The notes below the pieces were generated by a model. The model saw only the letters and a list, made by a program, of their open reading frames with translations. It was not told where the DNA came from and made no database searches. A DNA stretch of 64,000 bases. Origin: Bombus terrestris (lineage: Eukaryota; Arthropoda; Insecta; Hymenoptera; Apidae). The translations under genes were made by a program, and so were the position numbers. Positions 37,401-49,729 of this stretch are shown here, in pieces (position 1 is the first letter of the stretch; the number at the start of each line of letters is the position of its first letter). The stretch lies in assembly GCF_910591885.1 (NCBI RefSeq), contig NC_063280.1, positions 1,426,001 through 1,490,000 on the forward strand, given 5' to 3'.

Positions 37401-39140
37401 AATAAGTACTTGTCACGTGATAAGCGGATTCGGTTTTTTAAATTTAATATGCGATTCTTAATAAGATCCACTTCTGAAAATCGGGTCATTCACGCGAGAT
37501 ATATGCATTTTTTTTATGACGTATGTATTTATAAATAAGTTGCATTTCGCGATTATGGTGACAAGAGATAGGGAATCGATTGTATTTATTTTAATCAGTT
37601 TTAATTTCGCATGTCATTACGTCGAAAAGTGGTTCTGCGAAGTTGATGAAATATAGCATTCATCTGGGAAATATATATTTCAAACAGCTATCGCTGCTTA
37701 ACTCTGTACGTTTGTTGATCTCGAGATATCGTGTATCTCGTCACGTTATGCAAAAAGCTCCGTTAGATTATAACTATCCATTGCAAGTTGACGTTCGACA
37801 TTATCCGGTTCTTCTCTCTCTTCCTCTCTTTCTCCCTCTATTTCGCAATTCGTTCTAGTCACGTTCGTTTTTTTTTCTCTTCTTGAAAATCCATTTCAAC
37901 GACTGGATTTTTTATCCTTCGAAGCATCTCTGGACCGACGCGATGTATCGGCTATTCGATTCCATGTTCAAGGCTATGGTAACCTTGAGTCGGATCTTTC
38001 CGTACAACTATCGTCACATTCCTACACACGCTAGATACGCAAGCATGGTTTGAATTCTTCGTACGATTTGGTCAGTTTATTTTGTGAAATTAATTTCCCT
38101 TTGATTCATTTTTATTATCTGTTTTCGTATCGGCGTGTTGCAATTTTAAAATATAAATTTCGTACTTACCTTTTTTAAGAAGATTCAAGGATACTCTGAG
38201 CTATATAATTATGCGGAATGAATTATATTAACGTTTGTTTAATCATGCAAGAGAACGTATAATTTAACCGGATCTTAAACGTGTAAATTCTTAATCTAAC
38301 ATGCCTGCATCTCTGAACGAGTACAAAAGTGTGAGTAGAACAGAAGAAAAAATTATTAAAATACCAGATACGCAATATGTTACAATCCTTTGAAACATAA
38401 AATCCACATATATCATGTTCCTGTCGTAAAAATTGAACAGCCTTCGCTGTAATACGATAATCGCTTTTATCACTTCTGACTATAACTTTAAAAATTACAT
38501 GTTAAAATATGATGCTGCGTAATCAAGATAGTAAAGTATTTACCTTTAATTAACAATTTGAATACGTAGACATATATCAACGCTGTTTCATGAAAATGGT
38601 TTACATTCTTCCAACTATTTCAGATCGGAATTAACAAATGACTTAAATTTCATAAGTTTAATTTTTTCTTAAATATTCATCGTGTGATTACATTGCTATA
38701 GTCTAAAGATTGAAAACAGATAATATGTAAGCGATAGAATCAGTTCATAGAGTGATTAAAGACAATGACGTGTTACTTATAGCTTTGCGAATAATGCTCA
38801 TTAATTTACCATTCTTACGATTCAGAAGTCTCAATTTCATCAATATTTTATAATATGTCTAACGATTAGTGAAATATCCTTAGATCGTTTCAATATTTAA
38901 CGCTATCGTTCACATCGAGGTTTACACTGATACCCGAAATTGCATTCAAGGATATATTGTACATGTACATGAATTTTAATCTGACTACAGACACAAGTTC
39001 ACCGTTTGTATGAGATACATGGAGAAACTCCCACTATTACGTACAGAATTAATAATGGATGCAGACTGCAAGGCAACAGAGTCACAAATTAGGCGAGCCT
39101 CTTATCGTAAATGTACAGCCACGTATGTCGCTTTTATAAT
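34410..39140. other. no gene recognised
   Basis: AT-rich intergenic or intronic sequence with short, uninformative frames. A possible 33-bp segment flanked by TATATAG and GTAAGT near 38170-38200 (-) is too short to judge. Confidence 0.45.
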
Positions 39141-39146
39141 CCACAA

Positions 39147-39751
39147 TCACTCACGCATTATAATTTTTAATAAGCAAAGTAACATTGAGCGAGAAATACA
39201 TTTGCCTTTATTAAATAGTATAACCTGATTAAAATGCAGATATACCAAGACACATTTTGCTCGAGTGAGTTTACGAGAACTACAAGTTTGTTGTAACATC
39301 ACCCAAGCTGTTGTATCGTTGATCGTTAATGTTTTTCGCAATTTAGATTGGCAGAATATGATTCTGCAAATATTTTTGTACGCTGCTTGGCTTGTCAAAT
39401 ATCGAAATGTAGAAACGCGGGGAAAAAGAGCGGAAGGACACCTCGATAGAACTGCATCGTTGTTAGATACTGCAACTGCAGTTGCCGTTGTAGTCTGACT
39501 GCAGACTGAGAAGAGAAATCCGATATTGTGGAATTGAATAACGTATCGACAGACGTCGTAGGGTGCGAAGGCACGTTCTGGAACAACTTCCTCCTGCAGA
39601 AACGACAGTAGATCTGCGGGAAATCGATCGAGTCGATTCGACCGCTTTGGCACCGAATCCTTAATGTAATTCTTCAATTTTCGTTCCTTCCTTTTTAGTA
39701 TCTCTTCATCTACAACTCTCATTCGTTTCGAAGGAGAAAGTTTTTCGAAAC
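39147..39751 (-). CDS. possible terminal coding exon, unknown
   Basis: A good acceptor (AGTATTACAG) precedes 39751, and the frame stays open for 200 codons to a stop at 39147. The first 70 or so residues are charged and protein-like (FEKLSPSKRMRVVDEE, KRKERKLKNYIKDSVPKR, LDRFPADLLSFLQEEVVPER). The remainder is rich in C, S, T and L and looks less coding, so the real exon may be shorter, although no strong donor was seen. An internal ATG at 39722 could start a 191-residue protein without splicing. Not recognised. Confidence 0.3.
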
Positions 39752-39759
39752 CTGTAATA

Positions 39760-40550
39760 CTAGCATAAGCATCACGGTGAAATTACTGATAGATCTAAGC
39801 GAAGGAGAGAAAGGCGTGAAAATTATTGAAATATTTTAAACTACGTTTATTATCTGTGTATGTTGATAATAAGAAATAATCAAAATATAAAACGTAGCCA
39901 GCATCGCGGATAAACAAAGGGACGTACTACTTGAAGAAATATGGGGAGTGATAAATGATTAAAATTATAAGAGCATATACAGATGCGTATCAAAATCATT
40001 ATCGTACTTTTATGAAAAAGTGATATAAAATTGTGTATTTGTAACTTTTATCTGAGGATAAGATAGATATACGCGAATGATATAGGTCACCGGAAGTTCG
40101 GGTAAATTACCCAGCATACAAACGAGCTTATGTTCCAGGACACGAACGAAGTTAGACCTTGGACTAGTAACCCACATAATGCACACTGAGCTAACACCAC
40201 CGTCCTTCGAATATCGATAATGCCCGCACACTTCCCCCAGTATTCTTTATCCTTCAAATTTTGTCGATTTACAGTTTATATTTTTACAATAGGGTGACCT
40301 ACCAGGATAATATTTATCTTATAATACACGAGATATCCTAAATTTTGTACTCGAAAACATTTTTTTATTGACACATATCAGATAGGAAGCACTGGGATGA
40401 ATATGCATAGGAAAATTCGTTACATTAAATGTATCCTTTTGCGAGGTACCAACATACATTCTATAAAATGACACGAATTTCATAGCGGATGATCTTTAGA
40501 GTCGCATGAACTCGTACTTTATGACACGTGGTTTGTCCTATTAACTACAA
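39760..40550. other. no gene recognised
   Basis: AT-rich sequence. A 73-codon frame at 40010-40231 (-) has no motif or splice context. Confidence 0.45.
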
Positions 40551-40559
40551 ACGCGTGTA

Positions 40560-41371
40560 CTGGAAACTTTTGATCGTGATATCGTAAGAATCATCCTGGA
40601 CGACTTTAAAATCGTAGAACATCGAATCCCTGACTTCGAAATGGAGGAACACGCCTTGAATTTTACCAAGGTCACAAGACTATGAACTCTGTGACCCTAC
40701 GATTATAGGATTCGCCCTCAGTCCTCCTGAAGGCCATAAAACAATGACATCCCTGACCCAGGATGCAAGGCCCGCGTCTAAAATATCCTGTGTTCGTAGA
40801 ACTCTAAGGCTGCTGCAAGATCTGGTATAATTGTAAATTATAAACACCGAGACTCTGAGAGTTATCTTGAATTACTTCACAATCGTAGTATCCGATCTTA
40901 GGCTCTACCTGTACCAGTTCAGAATCGTTAGGTTACTCTCAGATACTGCTGGATTCTCGAATCTAGCTTAGAACTGTGAAGCATAGTTTGGATAATTTCT
41001 GAATTCTTAGATCCATTCTAGAGTTGTGTAGAGGTATAAGAAATTCTGTGGATAACTTGGATCTTTGAATCCCTTCTAAGATTAGTCTAATTGAAATTGA
41101 AAGATATGTTATGGACCACCTCTGGATCTTTGGATCTACGCTGAACCAATTCATTATTAGATATGCTTAGACTACTCTTAGGTTTTTGGATTCTTTAGAT
41201 TACTGTCGAATTCTTTGATTCAGCTTACATAACTCTACCAGTAAGAAATACACACTGGACCACTCTTGGAACCTTAAATCCATCCGAGATCAGCTCGGAC
41301 AATCCCGAGTACAGGAGTCGAGATCCCACGATTCAGGTAGTTTGGCGCAGTTCCTATTACATGGGCGCCAA
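40560..41371 (-). mobile_element. repetitive leader of an LTR element
   Basis: Next to the LTR, this stretch is built from degenerate copies of units containing words like gatccaaagatccag, gattcaaagatccaag and gatctaagaattcag, roughly 60-80 bp apart. No gag or pol similarity is visible. It resembles the untranslated leader of an LTR retroelement whose coding part is missing or decayed. Confidence 0.4.
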
Positions 41372-41945
41372 TGTTATTACTCTGGTCATGTCCAATAATT
41401 TTAGGATATTTAAAGCTATTTTTATCCTTCAAATTTCTCTTATATATATGTATATATTAGTAATGAATTAAAGAATAAATAACATTTTTAATCTTTTTAA
41501 TCTTTAATCTTCAATCTTCCAGGTTGAAGGTGACATTCATTATTCCATAAAAATAGTTGGAGCTGACAGTTTTATCACAAGACTTTTTTATGGTCTCAAC
41601 ATTTTTACTTTGTGGTGGAACGGACAAGGATGAAGGTGAGTTCTTTGTTGTTGGATGGTTATTTACGTTGACATAAATGTAGAAATATTTTATTTACTTC
41701 TAGAATTTTGTTTACGCAGAGCTTTATGTATTTAATCATCCTTATTTATATACATATTGTTCTTTGGCTAATTAGGTATAAAGTATTAGAATCTTTAATC
41801 TTTCTTATGTATATGCGGTATATCAGACAGCTGTGTTTATTTTTACTTTTTTCTTTTGTACATTGAATTTTTTTTCACGCTCCGTTAAATCGAACCTCCT
41901 AGTTATTTCTCAATTGAGTCCGAGGACCTAGTGGAGCGTGTCACA
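41372..41945 (-). mobile_element. LTR of a retroelement
   Basis: Reading on the minus strand, a 574-bp segment starts TGTGACACGCTCC and ends AATAACA. One base later comes TGGCGCCCA, the usual primer-binding-site start of LTR elements (tRNA complement). TG...CA ends plus an adjacent PBS-like sequence are the evidence. No second LTR was found in the window, so this is a truncated element. A seemingly well-spliced exon on + at 41522-41635 falls inside the LTR and is discounted. Confidence 0.5.
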
Positions 41946-42372
41946 TCCAGCAGGCTGAATTCTATTAACACTGGTGCATTCAGTCTCGATTCCAGGTTAA
42001 ATAGAGTTTATTTTATAAGAAACGGGGACATGTACACACTAACGTGTAATCCACGCGTAGATAGTAGGCAGACAGATCGATCGTCTATTTATGCTTAAAA
42101 CTATTTCCTGTTAGGATTAAAGTAGCGAATTGATGATATCGTAAAATTGTAGCAGAAAAAGTTCAGTTTTGTAAATAGAGATTCATACCAAAATGCAAGA
42201 AATTTAGCAATATCTCAATATATCGTAGATGATTTTCCTTTCCAAATATGTTTCGAATTATGTTATAATTACTTTTGTATTATTCATAGATAACTCTAAT
42301 TGTATTTCGAACAATATCTTCCGATACTATTATATTTGTGTAGCTGATATACATATTCGAGGTTCTCTCGAA

Positions 42373-42596
42373 ATGCATACGTTGGCAGCGTTATTTTTAT
42401 TCATTTTTGGTAGCCTAGAAATTGACATGAAAGGCGATCGTTCAAAAATTGATGAAACCACAGTATCTTCAACAGTAAATTCAATGTTCATGAACGTGAG
42501 CAAGGAAGTGTTCGATAATGGCAGCAGCGAAAACTGTCGAAAGGAATTGAAGAAGACGGCGAACGACTTTTCTCTGAATCGTTGAAAAATGATAGC
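42373..42596 (+). pseudogene. NRF-6-like first exon with frameshift
   Basis: An ATG at 42373 encodes a signal-peptide-like start (MHTLAALFLFIFGSLEI) followed by VNSMFMNVSKEVFDNGSSENCRKELKKTANDF. The frame then ends at TGA 42583-42585. Across a TCTCTG run at 42571-42576 another register would continue with a SESLKNDS-like segment to a GTACGT donor at 42597. The Cys followed by amphipathic spacing resembles the N-terminal extracellular region of nose-resistant-to-fluoxetine (NRF-6) acyltransferase-3 proteins, which are multi-pass membrane proteins. No membrane exons follow in the next 6 kb. It is a relic exon, a sequencing error, or a small secreted protein of 70 aa. Confidence 0.3.
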
Positions 42597-42599
42597 GTA

Positions 42600-43043
42600 C
42601 GTTTTTATTGCTTTAGGGGAGATCTTACCTCGAGAAATATCATGGTTTGTAATAGCTCTCCCACTTTGATACTTCGTTTTATCTCAATAATTAATGGTAG
42701 CAGAGACAGTAAATGAATTTTGAAGCTACATTGGGAATTTTCATTTCTCGCAGCTGTCTGTTAATGAAGTTTTGCAATGTCACTATAATTATTTTGAATT
42801 CGATGAGAAGGAATATTGGGGGAATTTGAATGTACCGAGGAAGGGTCACTGAGCTATTACCTTCATATTAATATTCTTTTTTGGGAAACTTCTTTCCGTC
42901 ACGCGGGCAAATGTTACACGAAAGCTTAAAGGAAAGTCGAGGAAGTTTCCTTGTAAATTGATTGGGAACTGCTTGAAAACTACACTGCCGTAATTGAAAT
43001 CTCTGAAATCAAAATTATTAATAAGGACGTCCCTCGTTAACTC

Positions 43044-43077
<34 letters not shown>

Positions 43078-44180
43078 GTGTAGTGTATAGAGGATGTGCA
43101 TGATCGAAATTGAATAATTGCTAATAATAATTAAATTCTCTCCTCTACTGTATAGAGCTTCAGTATAAATTATCGAGCGAGTTCACCAAGACGTAATTTC
43201 GGTTTAAATTCAGTATAATTTCAGAAAAGCTCATGGAATTGATTAATCACACGAGATTGATGGGTTATTACGTAACTCATTCTAATAATGGGCCGGAGTA
43301 AGTCGATCGAACTTTGCATGACAACTGAATGAAAAGGGAATCGTGGTCATTAAGCACAGTTGATAGTTCTTTAGGAGTTAATCGTCATAAACACAACTAT
43401 CCGATACTCTAAAGTATCCTTCGTGAAAATTTACCTTGCGTTCATGATACTACGAAGATGGTCTGCGTCGTTTGTAAGTGATTTAGGGAAAAGCTGAAAT
43501 ATAATTCCCACTCGTCTACGTATGTATACATATTCCAAAATTAGGTCTTTCGATATACAATAGATAAATCCAACTGTGTCAAAGTAAATTGTTAATATAA
43601 AACATTGTAGTCCTGGTATGTTAAAAAGTAGATTACATATATTTGTTTCTATTTAAAAAGTTAGAAACATATCATGGATATAATGAGCTTGTTTGAAAAA
43701 CACTTGAAACAGCTCCGGGATTATACTGAAACATGTTTCACGAATTTATGAAATATGTAACGGTATATAAATAAAACATGAGAATAATTTATTTATGTCG
43801 ATTTTGGTGTTACAAGTTGACGCATATTTACTGGAAATTTAAATAGACCCTTCTCTCGATAAAAATTAACGAAAGAATAAGTGGAAAGATATAAACATTG
43901 AGTGACTTCTCAATTTATCGATATATTACAATAAACTTCCCTTCATTTGACTAATAAAAATTCTTTCATGTATAAATCGTACTCGTGAATCACGATGAAT
44001 TACAATGTATAATGGAGAAAGGAAATTTTACTTTATAAATAAGAAAGAAGTACAATATTTATTTTTTTCTTTATATGCATACGTACATACAATAACAAAT
44101 AGAAAGTTTAAAGTTAGAAAATTCAATATCTAAAAAGAGGATCAATGAGTGAAAAGGTCCGCACGACATCTTTTATTGTC
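42600..44180. other. no gene recognised
   Basis: AT-rich; contains the CT microsatellite listed separately. No coding signal seen. Confidence 0.5.
43041..43076. repeat. (CT)n microsatellite
   Basis: About 36 bp of CT repeats with one TTT interruption. Confidence 0.9.
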
Positions 44181-44184
44181 TGAC

Positions 44185-45175
44185 TGTCAAGGCCCAAGCA
44201 CCGTTAGACAAACCTAAGGTCCCACCATAAATCGAGTCTCATTAGCCTGCAGGAACTTTGAATTCTGCAAGTATTTTCGGTTTATAGCTGGTACTTAAAA
44301 CAGTCCTTAGGTCTATTGAACGTTCTTAAAGATTACGGATAAAGCTGGTAGTTATAACGGGAAAAACTGGTAATTATATGATAGGGAAAATCAGGCATTT
44401 ATAGAATAGAAATGTCTAGATTTTCCCACGAGTCATGCCGGTAGGGTGCTTACATCTCCCATCTTCAATCGTTAACGTCTTAGCCAATGGGTAGCGCGGA
44501 TCCTTGTCCTCACCTTTCCTAACGAAAAGTATGAACAACGAATCAGCTTTCTTCGTTCAAAAGGGACGCCCATACCGAGCTTTCCTCCGTAATCACATCA
44601 GAACGAACCTCAGAGTTTCTTATAGCTCCGACTAGAGAGTTTTCTATAGCTCCGACGTAGAATTCATCCAGTTCATACGGCTCTCACGGTGCCTAGAGTT
44701 CCCATAGCTCTCACAGTCAGTCAGTCAGTCTTTTCCAGTCAGTCAGTCAGTTAGTCAATTCAAGTCACTCAAGTCACACAGTCGAAGTCAAGCAGTCGAC
44801 GTCTATTCATTCGGTCATTCGGTTGAGTTTGCTGATTCGATTCAGTCAAAGTCGGATCTGATCAATCGCTACGTCTACTACGACCCGAGAGCCTTCATCT
44901 AACAGACTGGCAGTCAGAATCTGAGCAAGATCAAGGCAATCTTCATACTCAACGACGTTACTAGTGTGTGTGATTATACGAAGTTGTTGGAAAATATATA
45001 AGTTATAACACTGTTAATCACGGAGTTATATCATTTCAACCACCCCTATTGTCTTAACGGAAATCAGGGGATCGATCTACTCGCGGCGTCGATTATTATA
45101 ATCGTAACGGGAATTTACGACTCCCGTTGACGTGTTTCCTCGCGATTGCGTCTCCCCGCGATTGGTCGAATTTAC
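44185..45175. mobile_element. GC-richer block, candidate LTR or TE relic
   Basis: About 1 kb with clearly different composition from the AT-rich flanks. It starts TGTCAAGGCCCAAG and ends near AATTTACA (or the reverse, starting TGTAAATTCGACC on the minus strand), so TGT...ACA ends are possible in either direction. It includes a CAGT-rich tract (44713-44758) and dense CG words (ctactcgcggcgtcg, cctcgcgattgcg). No coding frame and no target duplication were found. Orientation is undetermined. Confidence 0.3.
44713..44758. repeat. (CAGT)n microsatellite
   Basis: Two runs of CAGT repeats separated by CTTTTC, grading into related agtcaa/agtcac words to about 44800. Confidence 0.8.
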
Positions 45176-45179
45176 AGTC

Positions 45180-48100
45180 AATCTATGTACCGATAAATAT
45201 ATGTAATCGTGAATACTGATCGAAAAGCTCGGTATTATAAATAGATACTATTCTAAAAATTGACGTTACTATATACGAGAACTCAATATATATTTCGTCC
45301 AGTGACCCGACTCTTCTTGGTTCTTACGTAGTTTTAAGAGATATTTCAGATTAGTTCGAAGTTAGTCCTTCAAGAACAAACGGCCATTTCTCAAACTACA
45401 AGAGGGATTTTACGATTTTAGAAAAGATTTCAGAACCCCTTATGTTTCTGACTTTTATATCTTTATATACGGACTATACTTTACAAATCAGGTACGAATC
45501 AGTTGCAAATATTTAAAAGGAAATATCATTAATGTTAGAATTAGTACCTTCTTGGAGTCTTTGCAACAAATTCACATTTGAGAAAATAGATTAAATCGAA
45601 TGTGTAAGTTAGCAAAGAATTAGCATATCATAGTATACTATAGAAGTATTAGAAGTCCGAAATTGAATTTTGATGATATAGATAACTTCACGTGAAAACT
45701 GGTTTAAAATTGATGTCTCTTATTTTAATTGCGTAAAATATTCAAGCGACCCGCCAAAATATTCAAATTAACGTCATGAGAAATGTGGATGTCACAGAAT
45801 GTCGAATGTACAAGTACACCTATTATTATCATATGTACAAATATACATATATTTGTTGCTGAGGTGTATATATACATAAGTATATACCTTTCGTAGTGAT
45901 TCGTCTATGGTTGTCTCGCTTCAAACAGCTTGAAGAAAGATTTTCATGGGATTTACAGTTTTCTGAATTTATCTGAATGGCCTTTGTACTCGTCCTTATC
46001 TCTATTTCCTGGTCTCCTCCGAAGAATATCCTTTTATCTTTTTACTTCAAAAAATGTTTCCTATCGCGATACTTCACAAGGTTTTGCTCGCCAGAATGCT
46101 TTTTATGAATCGCTATGGACACATGTATATACATATATGTATCACAGTGTATGTTGTTTGTATTCTCGCTTGCGCAGTTGTACCTTAACAAAAATTCTGT
46201 ACGTCACACCAGCGATAAAAGAAAATTGCACACGTTAGGTGGTTCAATTATCTCAACGATACGTGAAACCGTGTAATTTTTAATTCGAACACTTCAAACG
46301 AAATTACATCGTGATAAAAACAAAATATTTATTTGCGCGGAGATTGCATTATTTCATTTTTAGTTGTCAGATTCAACAATTGGGGTTTTAAGAGCATCAA
46401 GAACGAAATTGCAGACCCTTTGCGGAGATTGTTTAATTCTGAGAACCCTATCTCATTAAGGTCATCCTTTTGGGCACAGATTTAATTAATTCCTGTGAGT
46501 TCTTGGTTGAGGTCGCAATGAAAAATTAAATTTCAACCATTTCCTTCTAGAGAACCTTTTCTATCGTTGCACGATACAGTTGTAAACTAATTAGATTCTT
46601 CTCAATCAATATGATACAAACGATTTATTAAATTGAACGAATGATTCGAACTTTTCGTAAAGCGTGTCATCGTTACACGTTTTACATACATATCTAGTTA
46701 CAAAGCTTTTATCCGATATACATCTTTTAATTACATCGAGATAGTATCCGTCAGCATGCAGTAGTAAATTATTTCAAGTTGCCTTTTTTCATGTACAAAA
46801 TCACTATAAGATTCTTTCCTTCGCTTTTCTCATTTCCAAGATCACCCATTATCGCGAGAAACTCGCTAGCGTAAGCGTTACTTCCTTTATTGCCAGGCCA
46901 CAGATTGAGTAGCACTACTAGCATCAAGTAGAATCATCCGTCTACAATTGGCCACCAGCATTCGAAGGCTAAGTTATTGATTCTGAATTGTTTAATCTCT
47001 AATTTTCTTTCAGAGAACAACTAAGTCTATTAATTGCGTATAAAATTTATATTACGATCTTTTAAACTATAAAATATAATTTATATCCTAAATACATGAA
47101 TTTCAAGTATCTTCATTGTATGTGTATCGTCATAGTTGGTAATTATTTTAATGATTTTTAACTAATATTATTATATGTACTTATCAGTTTACAAGATGTT
47201 CAGAAGGAAATATTCAAACTTTATCAAGATCGTAATCTTCAGGCTTCTTCCGAGATATCTTGTTGATGCTAAAGTTCGTCGACGCCACGTGGGTGTCAAA
47301 GTGCAAACTTCCTTCTAGTATATCTTCTAGCACGTTTAACGAGTCTTCAAAACGGAAGCTCGTCCTTCTTGTCTACCAATACTTGTACAATATATTCTAT
47401 CTTCAATAATCGTCGAAGTTTCGTTCTTCCATCGAAACTTCGTTGTCTTCGTTAAGTTAGCATAATCAGAATTATTTTCACCTATCATGGGCGTACATGC
47501 TGTAAGATATATGTAGATGTAATGTCGAAAGAGACTTCTGAATCTCTTCATAAAATTTGAAAGATAAATAATGAATTACGAAGTAAGATACAAGTTAAAT
47601 ACTGCACCACGTTGTGTAGAGAACAGTTGTTTCTTCGTTCCTTTTCAATCATAAATTATCGTAAAATCTTAGCCTTCGATTCAGCGTCAGTGCTTCGGAA
47701 AGATGGTAATTTCACAAAAATTATAAACATTTATCGCTAATACTTTATATCTTGTGTTTAAACTAGTATAAATAATTCCTTAATATAAAATGTCACACTT
47801 GAAAAGGTTGTGTCACGCATCGGGTTTTTCTATTTGCGTCGATCGTTTTACAATTAAGAGATTCGTTCAGTCTTATCTTATGCATCGATTCCATCTAACA
47901 AACGCAAACATCTTCCAGGCGTCGAAGTAGATTCCTGGCTCGTTCGTTAGCGAGAATGCCGACTGTTGGCCATTCCTGGCTTTGTAAAAGTCACTGACAA
48001 ACGAGAGGATAGGGAAACGAATAAAAGATCGTATAATATGAAAGTGGAAGACTTCATTTCTCATGTTTTTTCCTGAAATCTTCCCACAAAATCATGCATT

Positions 48101-49000
48101 CTATCGCAGGGCCGTTCCTTCCTTTTGGATAAGAATGTCTTCTTTTGAGCCATGTTTTTCTGAAGAAAGTTCTCTCATTTTCCACTGAACTCATTGTTGC
48201 TAGGTTGACTTCGTCTATAGAACAGAATTAGGAACGTTTGAAAATTTTTTAATGTAAGAAAAACGATAAAAACGCGGAATGAATTTTTATCAATAAAAGA
48301 TACCTCGATGACGTCCTCTGGCAAAAAACTGAGGATGTTTGTTTTGCATTGACAAATCCGCGGCTAGGTAATTAATAAGTCGAATGCGGAACAAATTTAA
48401 GTCCTTGGATGACTGAAAGCATATTCCCCGTTTATTGCAAACAAAAGAATGTAACCCCTTCATAAAGTCGCTAGGAGATTCCGGGTTCCGCAGTAACCAG
48501 GCCATGGAAGAAAGATCAACAGAAATGCGATCAATAAAAGAGTTGGAGAACACATAAAGGAATTTGAAAAGCAATTTTCGTCCTATTTTACAGCAGAATA
48601 TTACATCTTAAGTGGGACAAAGGGACAGGACAAACAAAAATGGTAACGACAATCCTGATAGTGCTATCTAACAATCGCTGATATTCGTAATGGTGAAGAT
48701 TATAGCTTATAGCTAAAAGTATAGATTATAGCTAAAAAAACAAGTAAAATAAAGCGAAATAGTTCGCTTAAGCTGTAATTAAGTGAAGTAGAACAAAAGG
48801 GAAGAGAAAAAGTACGAGAGTTCCATGTAAAAAAGTCAAAAGCGACCGATGACAATAGATTACTAAATCAATGGGCCCGATAGTCAAGAAAGAGAGGCTG
48901 CATAGATACCGTTATTGGGGAAACTTCGTCCATTTTTCTTGGTGGAAAAAAGACTGGCTGGTGGAGGAATAAAAAGGAAAGCTGAAAGAAAAACAGGTGG
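45180..49000. other. no gene recognised
   Basis: AT-rich sequence. Short frames at 45930-46238 (+) and 48290-48574 (-) lack motifs and paired splice sites. Confidence 0.45.
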
Positions 49001-49009
49001 GCAGGTGAG

Positions 49010-49720
49010 AATCAGAAGGGGTTAAAGTAGCAAGCAACGATGTTAGAGCTATCCAGTAGACGTCGACGGTCTATGTGCTCCGGGCGCGGAGGCTGCGCGG
49101 AAAAATCGATAGCCAACGCCAACCGACGGCGTCGTCGTCGACGGTAGCTGTGGTGGCGGCGGTAGTGGTAGTAGTGGTGGTGGTGGAGGTAGTGGTAGTG
49201 GTGGTGGTTGCGAGTAGCGCGATAGAGACCGATGGTGCAGTCAACGTTGGGACCGGCAGCCCAAAAGACACACGCGGACCTCACGCGTTCTCTACCCCTT
49301 CCGTCGAGCACCCCCTTCTGACATCTCTTACCCTCGAACAGTCGTACGGCCCTGAAAGAACGTGCCGCGATTCGAACTGCTTTTTTTCTTTGGGGCACGC
49401 TCCAGTCCGCAGGCAAACGAACACAAAGAAGCCGTACATGGCTATAGTGCTCGTTTACCGGACGTGTAGTGGGTGTGTGATAGAAATGTAATGCTAGTGA
49501 CGCGACGTGATACGACGTAACGCGATCAAACGCGGTATGACGTTTCTTTAGTTCTTTCGTCATCATTGCCTGCCTCCCTGCTGCGTACGGATCGCGTGTG
49601 AGCCGACGACGAACGCAATGTTGTGACGCGTGACACAGCGCACCGGTCCGACACGGCGTTTCAATGCTCAGGGACGTTGCCTCCGTTCCTTCGTATCCTC
49701 TTCTCGTGTACATCCGAGCA
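49010..49720. promoter_or_regulatory. GC-rich promoter-like region
   Basis: The most GC- and CpG-rich stretch of the window, with a trinucleotide tract (GTG/GTA/GCG units) at 49147-49211. Long frames are open on both strands at once (233 codons on -, 138 on +). They are dominated by His/Arg/Thr or Val runs made by the repeat, so I regard them as non-coding. Likely a 5' end or promoter of a gene whose exons I could not find. Confidence 0.35.
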
Positions 49721-49729
49721 TGGATGATA

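Noticed and set aside
41522..41635. Well-formed exon on + with strong acceptor and GTGAGT donor, 36-codon open frame
   Set aside because: It lies inside the minus-strand LTR; polypyrimidine and donor sequences there are better explained by the repeat.
49012..49713. 233-codon frame (-), the longest in the window
   Set aside because: Generated by a GC-rich trinucleotide tract; the opposite strand is open too, composition is His/Arg/Thr runs, and no splice or domain evidence.
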